Assembly (NCBI GenBank): GCA_933228675.1
Contig: OW121740.1
Coordinates: forward strand, 33,676,292 to 33,740,291
Reading direction: 5' to 3'
Length of the DNA stretch: 64,000 nt
DNA from: Stomorhina lunata
Taxonomy: Eukaryota; Arthropoda; Insecta; Diptera; Rhiniidae
In this document: one piece after another, positions 24,011-37,969 of the stretch
Position numbering within the stretch: the first letter of the stretch is position 1
Layout: the number at the start of each line of letters is the position of its first letter
Position numbers and translations under genes: made by a program
Notes under the pieces: generated by a model
What the model saw: the letters and a program-made list of their open reading frames with translations, nothing else
The model's database searches: none
Told to the model about the DNA's origin: nothing

Positions 24011-24277
24011 GGTCGGTTTCAAAAATCATTTTTTGATTTTTTGAAAATTTCGTTCAACAAATGTTACATATTATAAATTATCGTTGCAGGTTCATAAAAA
24101 AATAAATAAGAGAATAAAACATAGAATAAAATGGTGTCGATATCTTGAATAGTTTCTCGAAAATGTATCTTGTTGGTCATAATTTGATTATATGCTTGTT
24201 AAATTGTAATCGAACTTAGGCAATGAAATGAAAATTTTTCTCAGTTTGTGGAGAATGTATGCGGTAATGTTTTTTTT

Positions 24278-25050
24278 TATACCTTTCACCACCATAGGTG
24301 GAAAGGGTATTCTAAGTTTGTGCTGATGTATGTAACGCATGGAAATATTTTTCTTTTTGTATACCAATAGGCTTAGAATCACTTTCTGAGTCGATTTAGC
24401 GATGTCCGTCAGTCCGTCTGGCTGGCCGGCTGGCTGGACCCCATGTAAACATTATAATCAAACTAAAGGTCGCAATTCTAAAGATATTTTGATGAATTTT
24501 GGCACAGATTATTTTTTTCTGATAATGGGACCATGGCTATTTAAATTCGTCTAAAACGGTTCATTATTAATGGTACCTCCCATAGGTCCCACTTCCCGCA
24601 ATTGATATATTGGCCATAAATATAAATATTTTTTCATATAATTTAAAACTAATACTGCTTATATAAACCTAAATCACGGTTCCAAATTTCGTTGAAATCG
24701 GTCCACATTTGATCATAGCTCCCATACAAACTCTTCTTTAACAACGCACTAAATGAGACAAAAATCACTAAAAAGCTCGTTAATCTAAAGATAATAAAAA
24801 TTTCAAGTTTATTTTTTGCACACATAATTTTTATAACACATGTAATCAATTTGCCAAATTTCGAGATAATCGGTCCACATTTGACCCTAGCTCTCATATA
24901 AGTCCAAATGACGAAAACAGCTTAAATATATAAGTTTTTGTATGATGGCAAATATTTGTCTTTATACAGGAAAAATAACACCTTTAACCTTAGTGGTGAA
25001 GGGTATCGTATGTGCGAGCTTGGCCAACTATAGCACTTTCTTACTTGTTT
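24278..25050 (+). repeat. Family 2 dispersed element, copy c, near complete
   Basis: Begins with the core TTTCACCACCATAGGTGGAAA (split as two arms around CATAG), then the gagtcgatttagcgatgtcc block and the CTGG-rich tract (24415-24440). It ends 'gcactttcttacttgttt' at 25050. The hairpin before the end is decayed. The minus-strand 82-residue frame (24649-24897) is chance. Confidence 0.75.
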
Positions 25051-27404
25051 AATATTATAAAAGTTTTACACTTTTCCTCTTGGGGTCAAAGTTCAATATT
25101 TTTTATTTTTTATATCGTTTATTTCACTTTGCTTTTATTTCGACACATTTTTACCCACAAACGGAGGACATGTTGGGTAAAGATAAAACGAGCACGCTGA
25201 ATCCAACGGTGCTAGTTTTCGAGATATAGGGCTTTAAAAAAATATAGCGATTTAAAAAAAAATGTTTGTGAACAAAAAAAATTGTCAAAATCTGGCAGAG
25301 TGTATTAGATACGCGTTATTAATTCTAAAGGGATAATATAAATTCCCCGTATAGTGGCAACATGGAACGCATATATTTTTAAATGGTACAACTGAGAGAA
25401 TTTGTCTTAAACAAACATCTGAGAACCGTATATATTCTCCCAGAGATACAAATAATATGATTGAAAATATAAAAAACAGCACCTTTCTTATAAGAAAAAA
25501 CCTAAACTCATTAAAATTTGTATTTTGTTGTGACAAAAACAATATGAAATCAGGACCTAAAGAAAATTTTGAATTTTTTACTAAATGCAATTAAATTTAA
25601 AAAAAATATATAAAAATTACTTTTGCTTCTAATTTTAATAAATTAAACTGGCCCTTACATTAAAAATCAAAATCTAAATACTAAAAATTCCTACAACTTC
25701 TGTGGTCCAAGGAAATGACGTATATACACAGGATACAAACCTTGTGCTTATGATAATAAACCCAAGAGCTGTGACAGGAACATTAAAATTGTTTGATGTC
25801 ATCAGTTGTAGTAACATTTAACAGAGTGCGAAGCTGATTTTACTCATACAACAAATTAAAGCTCTTAGAATTCTGATTTTTGAAATTCTCTTGGTTGTAT
25901 TAGAGATTTATGGCAAAGTTTTACAGTATTTTTGGGTGTATTCTTACATGCGCAATATTAAACTAAATTTATTGAATGCTATTTATTTTTGAGAATTTTA
26001 TAAGAAATTATTATTAAAGCTTTCTCTTAACAGTTATTACGAAAATTACTCTTATATTTATTTTTTAATATTTCTCTTACTTTTTCCAATTTCCAGTTCC
26101 TATTTCCAATAACACACTTTTGTATTCTTTGTAATCACTCTCTCCAAGTTAATAGCAACACATGACTTTTCTGCTCTCAAATTTTACAAATTCCAGTTTT
26201 TTGTAACATACAAAAAACTGTCCCAAAACTCTCCCGTTTAACCTACTTCCTGTTTATTTGTCCCAAAAGTCCTTACCATTTTCCTATACTCTATCTCTCA
26301 CCTTGTTCCTTAAACATTCTCTGTTGTTTGTCTTTATTAAGCTCATAGGGGTAAAAGGGAAAATACAGGGTAAAGAGTATCCCAACAAAAAGGGGCAAAA
26401 GGGAAAAATAAAATAAAACAAAAAAATACCAAACCGTCATCACATATTTTATGCATATTTTTGTTAACACTTTGGCATATCTACACGTCTTTTATATACA
26501 ATTTAAAGCTTACAAATAATTACATTAATAATGATGCTTATAAAGTTGATTATGATGATTATGACGTTGTTGTTATTGTTATCGTGAAGTTATAAAGGAA
26601 ATTGCTTGTTTTCTTTGTTTTTTTTTTTTTTTTTTTGATAATAATAAAATTTTTGTTCGCTGTTAGTTGTTTTTGCAACTCTTACTCGGTAAATTTTCAC
26701 ATTTTTCGTTTTCCCTCAAAAACATTCCCTATACACTTGTGTATTTAGTGTCTTAGGTCAGAATGTGTCATTTACTTATGTTTCCGTTTCCACAAAATGT
26801 GTAAGTGAGTGAGCGAGTGAGTGAATGAGTGTGTGTGTGTATGTGTGTAAGTAAAATGATAATGACTTTTGGCTTAGATTCCTTTGGCAAGCGGCAACAT
26901 TGAATATTCAAAATTGAAAAGTTTTAATTTTGTCTAAAGAAAACATTCATGATAATTCATGATTTATGCTAGAGTAGAAATAGTAAAGAAAGTTTTGAAA
27001 ATATAAATATGTAACCATTAATAGATGATAGACATATTGGGCGCCAAGTGTTACACAAATGAATCATTTTGAAAGGAAGAAGAAAAAATTAAGCAAACTA
27101 TATTACCTATAAGTAGAAAGTATTTGACGAAAAGAATGTTTTCTTTATAACACAGTGCGACACTGGTTGGTACACATGAAAAATGTTAATCGAATATGAA
27201 AATAGGCTTAAAATAAAGAAATACGTGTCTCGGCGTTTTGCTGTAGCACGTCAGAATTTTAAGAAAATTGATTTTAAAGATTCTAAGGACCGCACGATGG
27301 GCTGGCTAAAAGAAGTTAAGGCGAATAAATTAATTTTCTTAAAGTAAGTAAATGTTATTTGTATAAGAAAAAAATCGTGTAAATGTTGAAGATTTAACGA
27401 AAAT
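25051..27404. other. AT-rich spacer, no gene supported
   Basis: Contains a T-run (about 26617-26636) and a GAGT/GTGT-rich tract (26800-26850). A 101-residue minus-strand frame (25285-25590) is F/I/L/S rich with no recognisable domain; I treat it as chance. Confidence 0.45.
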
Positions 27405-28267
<863 letters not shown>

Positions 28268-29296
28268 AGATGTTTTATGAATTCACGTATATCTATAAAG
28301 AATGATAGATGTGAAAGATATATCAGTAGTCGTCATCATTATGAAGCTTACGGTCTGACACCATTTTGTTAAAGTCTAGCAACTTGAAGGTTAATTTAAT
28401 ATTAAATCGTCAATATAGAATGATTTTTGTACACAGTGATTTTTCCTAATTTGATACATTAAATAATTGTTACAATTTATTACACCTATAATTATAAAAG
28501 TTAGAAAATTTTGAAAAATTTCCAAAACAAGTAATTTTTTAAAAAATTCCCTAAATAAATATTTTAGCATTAAAAGCTTACACTCCAAAATTTTTCCTAA
28601 CTTTAAAATCAATAGAATCTCTAATTTTTTTTATTAGTTAATTTGCTTGGATACTAGAATTCATTGTAATTATTGCTTATTTATGAACACAATTTTCCAT
28701 GGATTATATTTCAAATAAAATTTCATCCACAGTCCAATATTTAACAATCGAATATAATACGCTCATGAATTTTATTGCAATTTATAGTTATGAAAACAAA
28801 AAAAAAAAACCTAAAACATACAGTAATACAAATAAAAATTGTTCAATAAAAACCTCGTTTTGTGTTTAGTTTTCCATTTTATTGTCATAATGGTTATGCT
28901 CCCAGTTGCTACTTGCCATTGCACATAGTTTCCATGGTTAAGTGCTGTTAGTTATAGTGGATATGTTTTAGTTATGGCAAAAACTGAAAAGTTAATTATA
29001 ATTTTTGAAAACATCTTTTACAAGTACTTTTTTAATTAAGTTCAATATCATTGTATTGTGGTTATTTATTCATTGGAATTTATAATCAAATATTGTGATA
29101 GATTATGATGTTTAGTACAATACACAATAATATAACATACTAACATATTGACAAATATTGCTTATGATATAAAATATTGATGAAATCAGTTTAAAAACAT
29201 ATACAGAAAATATACATAAATGTCAATAAATATGAAATGATTTACAATCCGAATGCATGAAAGTTTAGGATTACCTTTTCAAAATTATGTTATAGA
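28268..29296. other. AT-rich spacer, nothing recognised
   Basis: AT-rich, with an A-run near 28799. No supported feature. Confidence 0.45.
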
Positions 29297-31260
29297 AAAT
29301 TTTTCAATATTTTCCTGTTTTCACAGGAAATTTTTCAAAAATTTCCTATAAAAAAATTCCTATTTTTAAAAAATTTTTTCAAAATTTCCTATACAAATAG
29401 GAAGTTTTTTTATAAAAATAGCTAAATTTTGAAAAATCTCCTATAAAAATATGAAAATATTGAAAAATATACTACTTCTAAAGAAATATTTAAAAAAAAT
29501 TTTATTTTTACAGGAAAACTTTGAAAATTTTCCTATAAAATGGTTTCTACAGAAAATTTTTCTACAAAAAAATTTTCCTACAGAAAATATTTTATAGAAA
29601 ATTTTTTGATATTAAAATTTTTCTATAGACAATTTTTTAATATATAAATTTTTCTATAAAAAAATTTTCAATATTAAAATTTTTATATAGAAAAATTATC
29701 GATATTAAAATTTCTCTAAAGAGAATTTTTCGCTATTTAAAATTTTCTATAAACAATTTTCTATATAAAAATTTTTTTATAAAAAAAATTTTCGATATCA
29801 AAATATTTTTTATAGAAAATTTTATAATATAAACTTTTTTTTAGAAAATTTATCGATATAAAGTTTTTTCTATAGAAAATTTTCCTATACTAAAATTTTT
29901 CTGTAGACAATTTTTCAAATAAAAATTTTTCTATAGACAATTTTTCGATATAAATATTCTTTTATAGAAAAATTTTCGATATAAAAATATTTCTATAGAA
30001 AACTTTTCGATATCAAAATTTTTCTATAGAAAATTTTTCGATACAATTATTTTTCTATAGAAAATTTTTCGGTATAAAAATTTTTATACAGAAAGTTTTT
30101 TATTATAAAAATTTTTCTATAGACAATTTTTTGACATTCAAATTTTTCTATAGAAAATTTTTCAACACAAAAATTTTTCTATAGAAAATTTTTCGATATA
30201 GAAATTTTTCTATAGAAAATTTATCGATATAAAATTTTTCTATAGAATATTTTCAATTTAAAAATTTTTCTATTGTTTTTCAATTTAAAAAATTTTTTTT
30301 TTAGAAAATTTTTCGATATTAAAATTTTTCTATAGAAAATTTTTCGATATTAAAATTTTTCTATAGAAAATTTAAAAAAAAAAGTTTTTATAGAAAATAT
30401 TTTGATATAAAAATTTTTCTATAGAAAATTTTCGATACACAAATTTATAAAAATTTTTCTATAGAAAATTTTCGATATACAAATTTATAAAATTTTTTTT
30501 TTTTTTATTTTTCAATATAAAAATTTTTCTATAAAAGTTTTCCTGTAGAAAAAATTTTTTGATATAAAAATTTTTCTATAGAAAATTTTTCAAAAAAAAA
30601 AAAATACTTCCTTAGAAAAGTTTTCGACACAAAATTTTTTTTATAGAATATTTTTCAATATAAAAATTTTTCTATAAAAGTTTTTCTGTAGAAAATTTTT
30701 CGATATAAAAATTTTAAAAATTTTTCTATAGAATATTTTTTGATATAAATATTTTTCTATAGAAAATTTTTAGGTATAAAATTATAAAAAAAAATTTCCT
30801 GTAGAAAATTTTTCAATATAAAATTTTTTCTATAGAAAATTTTTCGATATAAAAATTTTCCTATAGAAAATTTTTCGATATAAAAATGTTTCTATAGAAA
30901 ATTTTTTGATATAAAAATTTTCCTATAGAAAATTTTTGAATATAAAAACGTTTTTATAAAAAATTTTTCGATGTAAAAATTTTTCTTTAGACAATTTTCC
31001 GATATAAAAATTTGTCTATAGAAAATTTTTCGATATAAAAATTTTTTCTAAAGAAATTTTTCGATATAAAAATGTTTCTTTAGAAAATATTTCGGTATAA
31101 AAAATATTTTGATATAAATTTTTTTTTTTTAGAAAATTTTTCAGTATAAAAATATTTCTTTATACAAATTGTCAATGAAAATTTTTCAAAGTAAAAACTC
31201 TCACAGAAAATTTTATATTTTCATACAAAGTTTTTAGAAAATTATATATGTATTTACGTA
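29297..31260. repeat. AT satellite A1, about 31-bp period, diverged
   Basis: Degenerate tandem array. The recurrent unit holds the 14-bp palindrome TTTTCTATAGAAAA alternating with ATTTTTCGATATAAAAAT. The first 250 bp are a mixture with the GGAAATTTTT type. Divergence among units is high, with many indels, so this looks older than the array at 39.3 kb. Confidence 0.85.
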
Positions 31261-32225
31261 CATATTTTTTATAAAATTTTGGTAGTAAAAATTTTTTATT
31301 TTTATAGGAAACTTTTTCAAAAATTTCTTATTTTATAGGAAATTTTTGCAAAAATTTCCTTTAAAAATAAGAAATTTTATTTTTAAAGAAAATTCTCAAA
31401 AATGTCTTATTTGAGTAGAATTTTTTTTCAAAAATTTCTTATTCTTATAGACAATTTTTCAAAAATTTCTTATTTTTATAGGAAAATTTTCAAAAATTTC
31501 TTATTTTAATAGGAAATTTTTCAAAAATTTCTTATTTTTATAGGAAATTTTTCAAAAATTTCTTATTTTTATAGGAAATTTTTCAAAAATTTCTTATTTT
31601 TATAAGAAATTTTTCAAAAATTTCTTATTTTTATTTTCAAAAATTTCTTATTTTTATAGGAAATTTTTCAAAAATTTCTTATTTTTATAGGAAATTTTTC
31701 AAAAATTTCTTATTTTTATAGGAAATTTTTTAAAAATTTCTTATTTTTATAAGAAATTTTTCAAAAATTTCTCATTTCCCATTTCCCATTTTTTTAGGAA
31801 ATTTTTCAAAAATTTCTCATTTTTATAGGAAATTTTTCAAAAATTTCTCATTTTTATAGGAAAATTTTCAAAAATTTCTCATTTTTATAGGAAATTTTTC
31901 GAAGATTACATATTTGTGTTGGAAATTTTTCAAAAATTTCTTATTTTCATGAGAAATTTTTTAAAAATTTCTTATTTTCATAAGAAATTTTTTTAAAAAA
32001 CTTCTTATTTTTATAGAAATTCCTTCAAACAATTTTTATTTTTATAGAAAACTTTTCAAAAATTTCTTATTTTTATGGGAAATTTTTTAAAAATTTCTTA
32101 TTTTTATAACAAATTTTTCAAAAATTTCATATTTTCATAAGAAATTTTATAAAAATTTCTTATTTTTATTGGAAATTTTTTAAAAATTTCTTATTTTTAT
32201 AAGAAATTTTTTAAAAATTTTTTGA
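31261..32225. repeat. AT satellite A2, 31-bp period
   Basis: Tandem units of the form ATAGGAAATTTTTCAAAAAT followed by TTCTTATTTTT. They are the same as the array at 39.3 kb except for a near-fixed C-to-T change (TTCTTAT for TTCCTAT). It directly follows A1. Confidence 0.9.
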
Positions 32226-33167
32226 TTTTTCATTTGTCTCTACTTTGTCGGCATAACTTCGTAACACTTTCTTTTAGCCGATGGCTCAAATTTAAACCAG
32301 GGCATATGTTTAAAATAATTACATAAATATTTGTTATGTTACAAAACTAATTTCATATTTAAATACTTAAATTCATATGCATTTTATTATAAATTCATAT
32401 AATTCGTTTTTTCAAAAATTTTAAGTTGTTCAAATAAAAAAGCTATTATCTTGAAGCCAGGGAGCCATGGTATATTTTAAATTTCCTTTTTGTTTATTTC
32501 TCTAGCATAGACAGCCGGAAGGACACCACTGAGAGGTTCTTGAAATTACGTTAAAGTTGAGTTAAAAAATCCTAAATAAAAACGGATACTCTATTGTAAA
32601 TAAGTACAAATACTTACTTTAAAAAAAAAAAAAAAACAGAGCAAAACAAAAAAAAGAAACGTATTAAGATAAAGTAGGCAAATAAAAAGTATAACGCCGC
32701 TGAATTTTAAATTATTTATTTCCTTTAACGTTGCCACGTATTACCCATCCACATTTGTAAATTTTTTCCTTACGGTTTTTCGACTGGTATTATATTATTG
32801 TGTATTTTGTGTGAATACAGTGGCGGGCAAAAATGTTTTAAATAAAAATGTTGCGTTTTAAATCAAAACCTATAAATATCAAAAACTCTATATGACACCT
32901 GATACTCTCTAAAGAAACCCGATAGATTTATAGATAGATCAACATTTGTCTGTTTTATTATAAACTGACCCTGCAGCTATATAGAATTAAAAATTAATTT
33001 TATTTATCAGGTAATCACTTTTGTTCATCACTTTCTCATATACGTGCAATTTTATATTTTTGTTGTTCTAAATTCAAAAAAAAAAAAATTCTTCGCTGCA
33101 ATACTTGGCATAACACTTGGAAGAGTTTTACCACCAAATGCTAAATAAAAGCTTCACTTATTTTATT
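32226..33167. other. AT-rich spacer, nothing firm
   Basis: Holds CAGTGGCGGGCAAAAATG at about 32819, which looks like the start of a Tc1-type TIR, but no partner end is visible. A-runs lie near 32621 and 33077. Confidence 0.4.
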
Positions 33168-34307
33168 TTTTTTATACCCACCATCAAAAAGAATGGGGGG
33201 TATATTGAGATTGTCATTCCGTTTGTAATTTCCTTAATATTGGCTCAAAAAAAAAAACGATATATATTCTGAATCCTTATAAAATTATAAGACGATTGAG
33301 CGATGTCCGTCTGTCTGTTGAAATCACGATAACGCCTAAACGAAGGGAGCTAACTCACTGAAACTTAGTAAAAACATTCTTCATCTTTGAGAAAATTTTG
33401 GTATTGAAATTGGGCAAAACCGGTTAACATTTGACAATAGCTCCCGTATAACCTCGCCTACGTTTACTACGCTAATTATTTGCAAATAAATGACAAACTA
33501 TAGTAGCTATGATGATAAAATTTGGCAGTTGGTAGAAGTTTTGCATAAGCCCTAGGCAGCATATATTTCATTAAAATCGGTTGACATTTAGTCATAGCTC
33601 CCATACAAAAATCTTACGGAAACAGCCAAAATTTCACCTAAAATACACTTAAATGCCAATAAATCTAAAACTATAACAGATATAACCACTAAATTTAGCA
33701 CGAGCAGGTTTTATGTCAATGTCAAGTAGTGTGCAAAATTTTGCCACAATCGGTTACCATTTGACCATAGCTCCCATATAAACAACTTAGGGAAATACAA
33801 AAATACAAAAAGAAAAGGGGGTTTATGTCCGTCAGAGAAAGCGCGATAGCTCCTTAACTACAAGAGCTAGAGAGACAAACTGTAGCAAGAGTATTTTCGA
33901 TATGTTATAGAAATTGTGTGCTGAAAATGGGCAAAATCGGTTCACATTTAGTTAGAGTTCCCGTATAACCCTGCATGTGAATCACATTTATGCTGACAAA
34001 TTGAATAAATTTGTAAAATCTATGACTACTAAATTTAGAACAGAGAAGTTTTATGCAACTTTCAGTCAGTATGTCAAATTTTATAGGAATCGGTCCATTT
34101 TTGACCATAGGTTTCATATAAACCCCACTCCCGGTAACCACTAAAATGCCACAAACGCCAGTTAAAATCTATTAAATTATAAACTATGTCAGCTATGGCC
34201 ACTAAATTTTGCACAAATAAACTTTATATTAATACCAGCCAGTGTATTAAATTTTGTAGCAATCGGTCAACATTTGGCTATAGTTCTTATTTATATAACA
34301 TCCCCTT

Positions 34308-34470
34308 TTTATACCCACCATCAAAAAGAATGGGGGGTATATTGAGATTGTCATTCCGTTTGTAATTTCCTTAATATTGGTTCAAAAATCAAAAACGATA
34401 TATATTCTGAATCCTTATGAAATTCTAAGACGATTGAGCTATGTCCGTCTGTCTGTCCGTCTGTCTGTCC

Positions 34471-34512
<42 letters not shown>

Positions 34513-36186
34513 TGAAATCATGATAACGTCTAAACGAAAAGAGCTAGCTAACTGAAACTTAGCAAAAACATTCTTTATCTATGAGAAAATTTTGGTATTG
34601 AAATTGGGCAAAATCGGTTAGCATTTGGCCATAGCTCCCGTATAACCTCGTCTAGGCTAATCGCTTATTTGCTAATAAATGACAAATTATGACAGTTATG
34701 ATGACAAAATTTGGTATCTAGAAGTTTTAGATAAGCACTAGGCAGCATATAAAATTTCATCGAAATCGGTTCACATTTAGCCATAGCTCCCATACAAAAA
34801 ACTTACGAAAACAGGCTAAATTTCACCCAAAATACACTTTAATGCCAATAAATCTAAAAGTATAACAGATATAACCACTAAATTTGGCACAAGAAAGTCT
34901 TATATCAATGCCAGCCAGTGTGCAAAATTTTGTCACAATCGGTCACTATTTGACCTAGCTCCCATATAAAAAACTTACGAAAACACAAAAATTCAAAAAG
35001 AAAAGGGGATTTATGTCCGTCTGTCCGTCAGATAAAATCGTGATAGCTCCTTAACTACAAGAGCTAGTAAGACTAAATTAAGCACAAAGAAGTCTTATGT
35101 CAATGCCAGCCAGTGTGCAAAATTTCGTCACAATCGGTCACCATTTGACCATAGCTCCCATATAAAAAACTTATGGAAACACAAAAATACATAAAGAAAA
35201 GGTTGTTTATGTCCGTCTGTCCGTCAGATAAAAGCACGATAGCGCCTTAACGAAAAGAGCTAGAGGGACAAAATTTTACAAAAGTATTTTGGATATCTTG
35301 AAAAAGACGTGTGTTGAAAATGGACAAAATCGGTTCAAATTTAGTTAACCCCGCCCCGGGAAACACATTAATGCTGATAAATTGAATACAATTGTAATAG
35401 CTATGACGATTAAATTTAAAATAGGGAAGTTTTATGCAATTTTTGATCAGTTTATCAAATTTTATAGGAATCAGTCCATATTTGACTTTAGCTTTCTTGT
35501 GAAAAACACTCACGGAAACCAAAAATTTTAGCAAAGGCCAGTTAAAAGCTATTAAATTAGAAACTATGATAGCTATGGTCACTAAATTTTGCAAGAATAA
35601 GCTCTCTATATATACCAGCCAGTGCGTAAAATTTTGTTATAATCGGTCAACATTTGGCTATAATTCTTATATATATAACATCCCCTTTTTTATATCTACA
35701 ATCAAAAAGATTTGGAGGTACATTCATTATATTAAGATTGCACCTACGAAATTATGTGGGCATCAATCAATGTTTAGTCCAGACTTTATATATGATGAAT
35801 GCATTAGGAACTCATAACGAAATATATGGACCTGTCGTATTACTATTAACGTGTTTAGCCTAACTACATATTAATCACAACGAAAAGTATTTAACAACTT
35901 ATTAATGTAAAACTATACCTGGTTATGAGACCGAATTTTGATCAAAGTAAATACTGGGGAAACCACTAAAATATTTTTGAATGTTGAACTATAAAGCTAC
36001 GGAAACCTAATTTAGTCCAAAGGTTTTACCAACAATACCAAATAGCTTAGCGATTTTTCCAGTTTTGGTGCAGATTTTGAATTAGCTGCACCCTTGTAGA
36101 TATATGAGATATGTTTCTAAATTTAACACAACTTGATGGTGGGTATATAAGATTCGGCACAGCCGAATATAACACTCTTACTTGTT
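34308..36186 (-). repeat. Family 1 dispersed element, copy 9, complete, nested in copy 8
   Basis: Complete 1.9-kb copy from core ('acccaccatcaaaaagaatg') to hairpin ATTCGGCACAGCCGAAT and 'aacactcttacttgtt' (about 36185). The GTCY spot (34443-34511) is modestly expanded with mixed GTCC/GTCT units. It is inserted at the TTTTT/ATATCT position of copy 8, the same position copy 5 occupies in its host. Confidence 0.8.
34443..34511. repeat. (GTCY)n microsatellite inside family 1 copy 9
   Basis: Starts with alternating GTCC GTCT GTCT units and becomes pure GTCT. It shows an intermediate stage between the unexpanded motif and the large arrays at 27.4 and 43.3 kb. Confidence 0.95.
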
Positions 36187-36457
36187 ATATCTGCAATCAA
36201 AAAGATTTGAAGCTACATATTAAGATTACATTTACGAAATTAGATAGCAATCAATCAATGTTAGGTCCAGACTTTATACACAGTAGATACATTGGAACTC
36301 CCATTTGGCTATAGTTCTTATTTATATAACATCCCCTTTTTATATCTGCAATCAAAAAGATTTGAAGCTACATATTAAGATTACATTTACGAAATTAGAT
36401 AGCAATCAATCAATGTTAGGTCCAGACTTTATACACAGTAGATACATTGGAACTCCT
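36187..36457. repeat. Tandem duplication of about 155 bp within family 1
   Basis: The block from 'atatctgcaatcaaaaagat' to 'cattggaactcc' occurs at 36187-36302 and again at 36342-36457, apparently without differences. The 40-bp link ('catttggctatagttctt' ...) is itself the family sequence that normally precedes the block. Confidence 0.85.
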
Positions 36458-36760
36458 AACAAAATATATGAACCTGCCGTATTGCTATCAACATGTTTAT
36501 GGCACAACGAAACAGCATATTAATGTAAAACTATATTCGGTTATGGAACAGCATTTTGTCCAAGGTAAATACCAGGGAAACTACTTAGATACTTTAAAAT
36601 GTTGAACTATTGTAACTATTCCACTGCAACTGAATTTAGTCCAAATATATTACCAACAATACCACGTTTGGTCAACATTTTGAATTAGCTGCACTCTCGT
36701 ACAACTTGATGGTGGGTATACAAGATTCGGCACAGCCGAATATATCACTCTTACTTGTTT

Positions 36761-37766
36761 TTTTTTGCACTGCTCATTCTTTCGCGGTAGCTTAGTACTA
36801 ATGTATAGGAAAGTTGCAAGGAAAAACTTTATTTTTACGTAGAGTTTTTCTTTTCTTTACTTTTTTTATAAACATTTAATTTTTAAATCATCTCAGGATA
36901 TTTTAGTTTAGACTTTATAAAGTTTTGGTTTTATTTATATTTGGATTGCCTTGTTATGCTCGTAGAAATAAGCTATGTAGCTTTAAGTATTCACTAGATG
37001 GAAACATTTATATTTAACAAAAGGAGGAACTAATGTGGGTTGGTTTATTGGTGAGAATGATTTGTAGTTAAATTGTTATTTTGGTTAAGTGAAAATTTAA
37101 TTGTTGTATCTATAAATTAAGAAAATAAAGGTATGGCTAAAATAATGGTTTTTGAGAGATTGCTCATTTCACGCACATAGGTTTTGCTTAGACTATTGCT
37201 ATTGCCCAGTTTATAAATAGTTATGAATTACATGCTTAAACATAGCAAGTAGCTCGTAAGTCTCCCAATATTTATCATAATCTATGTCAGCTACATCAAA
37301 AACATCATAAAACAACCTGACATCAACGACGAACACAAGTAAGGACACATATAATCTTTTCTAGCTTACGCAATGTTTTTCTTTCTGTCTAGAAGGAATA
37401 CATACTTTTACCGACGACCACAAATTTTCCATGATGTTATGCTCTGTTAGGATCATACAAGAGTTTAGAGACTTGCAACAGATACTAGTCATCTGGAATT
37501 CCTAAAGTAGCCCAAAGTCTACTTGCTCTACACCACAATTCACGACCCCACATACGATTGGTACTAAACTGCAGAGCCAGACGCCCACATATCTATATTA
37601 TATCTCGCAGTAGCTAAAAAGTAGTCCCAAGTCTTGATAACTGGTCTGCTCTATAGTCTTTTGGTATTGAACTTATGAGTTATTTTGTTTAAAGATTTGC
37701 GTCAACGCATTAAAGACCCAATTTCAGCTCATATTTTAGAGAATATATTAATGAGGACATAGTAAG
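36761..37766. other. Spacer, nothing recognised
   Basis: T-rich at the start and then mixed composition. No supported feature. Confidence 0.45.
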
Positions 37767-37969
37767 GACTTTATGAAGGCCTTCGACAGTGTCAATAGGA
37801 GCTATCTATGGAGAATTTTAGAAAACCGCAACATGCCAACGAAAATTCTGAACTTAATTCGGGCAATGTACGTGGACTTTAAATGTCGGGTTCTACATAA
37901 AGGTAAATTGTCTAATCCGTTCGAAGTTACTACTGGAGTAAGACAAGGATGTATCTTATCACCCATACT
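37767..37969 (+). pseudogene. LINE reverse transcriptase internal fragment
   Basis: About 200 bp of the same LINE family as at 55.7 and 61.4 kb. It begins in the middle of RT block A ('FMKAFDSVNRSYLWRILEN') and runs through 'TTGVRQGCILSPIL', the region before the catalytic YxDD. Here the Arg codon in GVRQG is intact, whereas copy 1 has a stop. Both ends are abrupt; the right edge passes straight into family 2 sequence. Too short and internal for normal 5' truncation, so it is probably a rearrangement product. Confidence 0.85.

Larger units (their letters stand above)
33168..36760 (-). repeat. Family 1 dispersed element, copy 8, split by copy 9
   Basis: First part 33168-34307 starts with the core 'acccaccatcaaaaagaatg' and stops inside 'acatcccctttttat'. 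It resumes at 36187 with 'atatctgcaatcaaaaagat' and ends with hairpin ATTCGGCACAGCCGAAT and 'tcactcttacttgttt' near 36758. Copy 9 occupies the gap. The second part contains a 155-bp-period duplication (36187-36457). Confidence 0.75.

Noticed and set aside
25285..25590. 101-residue minus-strand frame
   Set aside because: Dominated by F, I, L and S as expected of AT-rich chance translation.
32817..32840. Tc1-type TIR (CAGTGGCGGGCAAAAATG) after TA
   Set aside because: No matching inverted end or transposase remnant was found nearby; left as a note.
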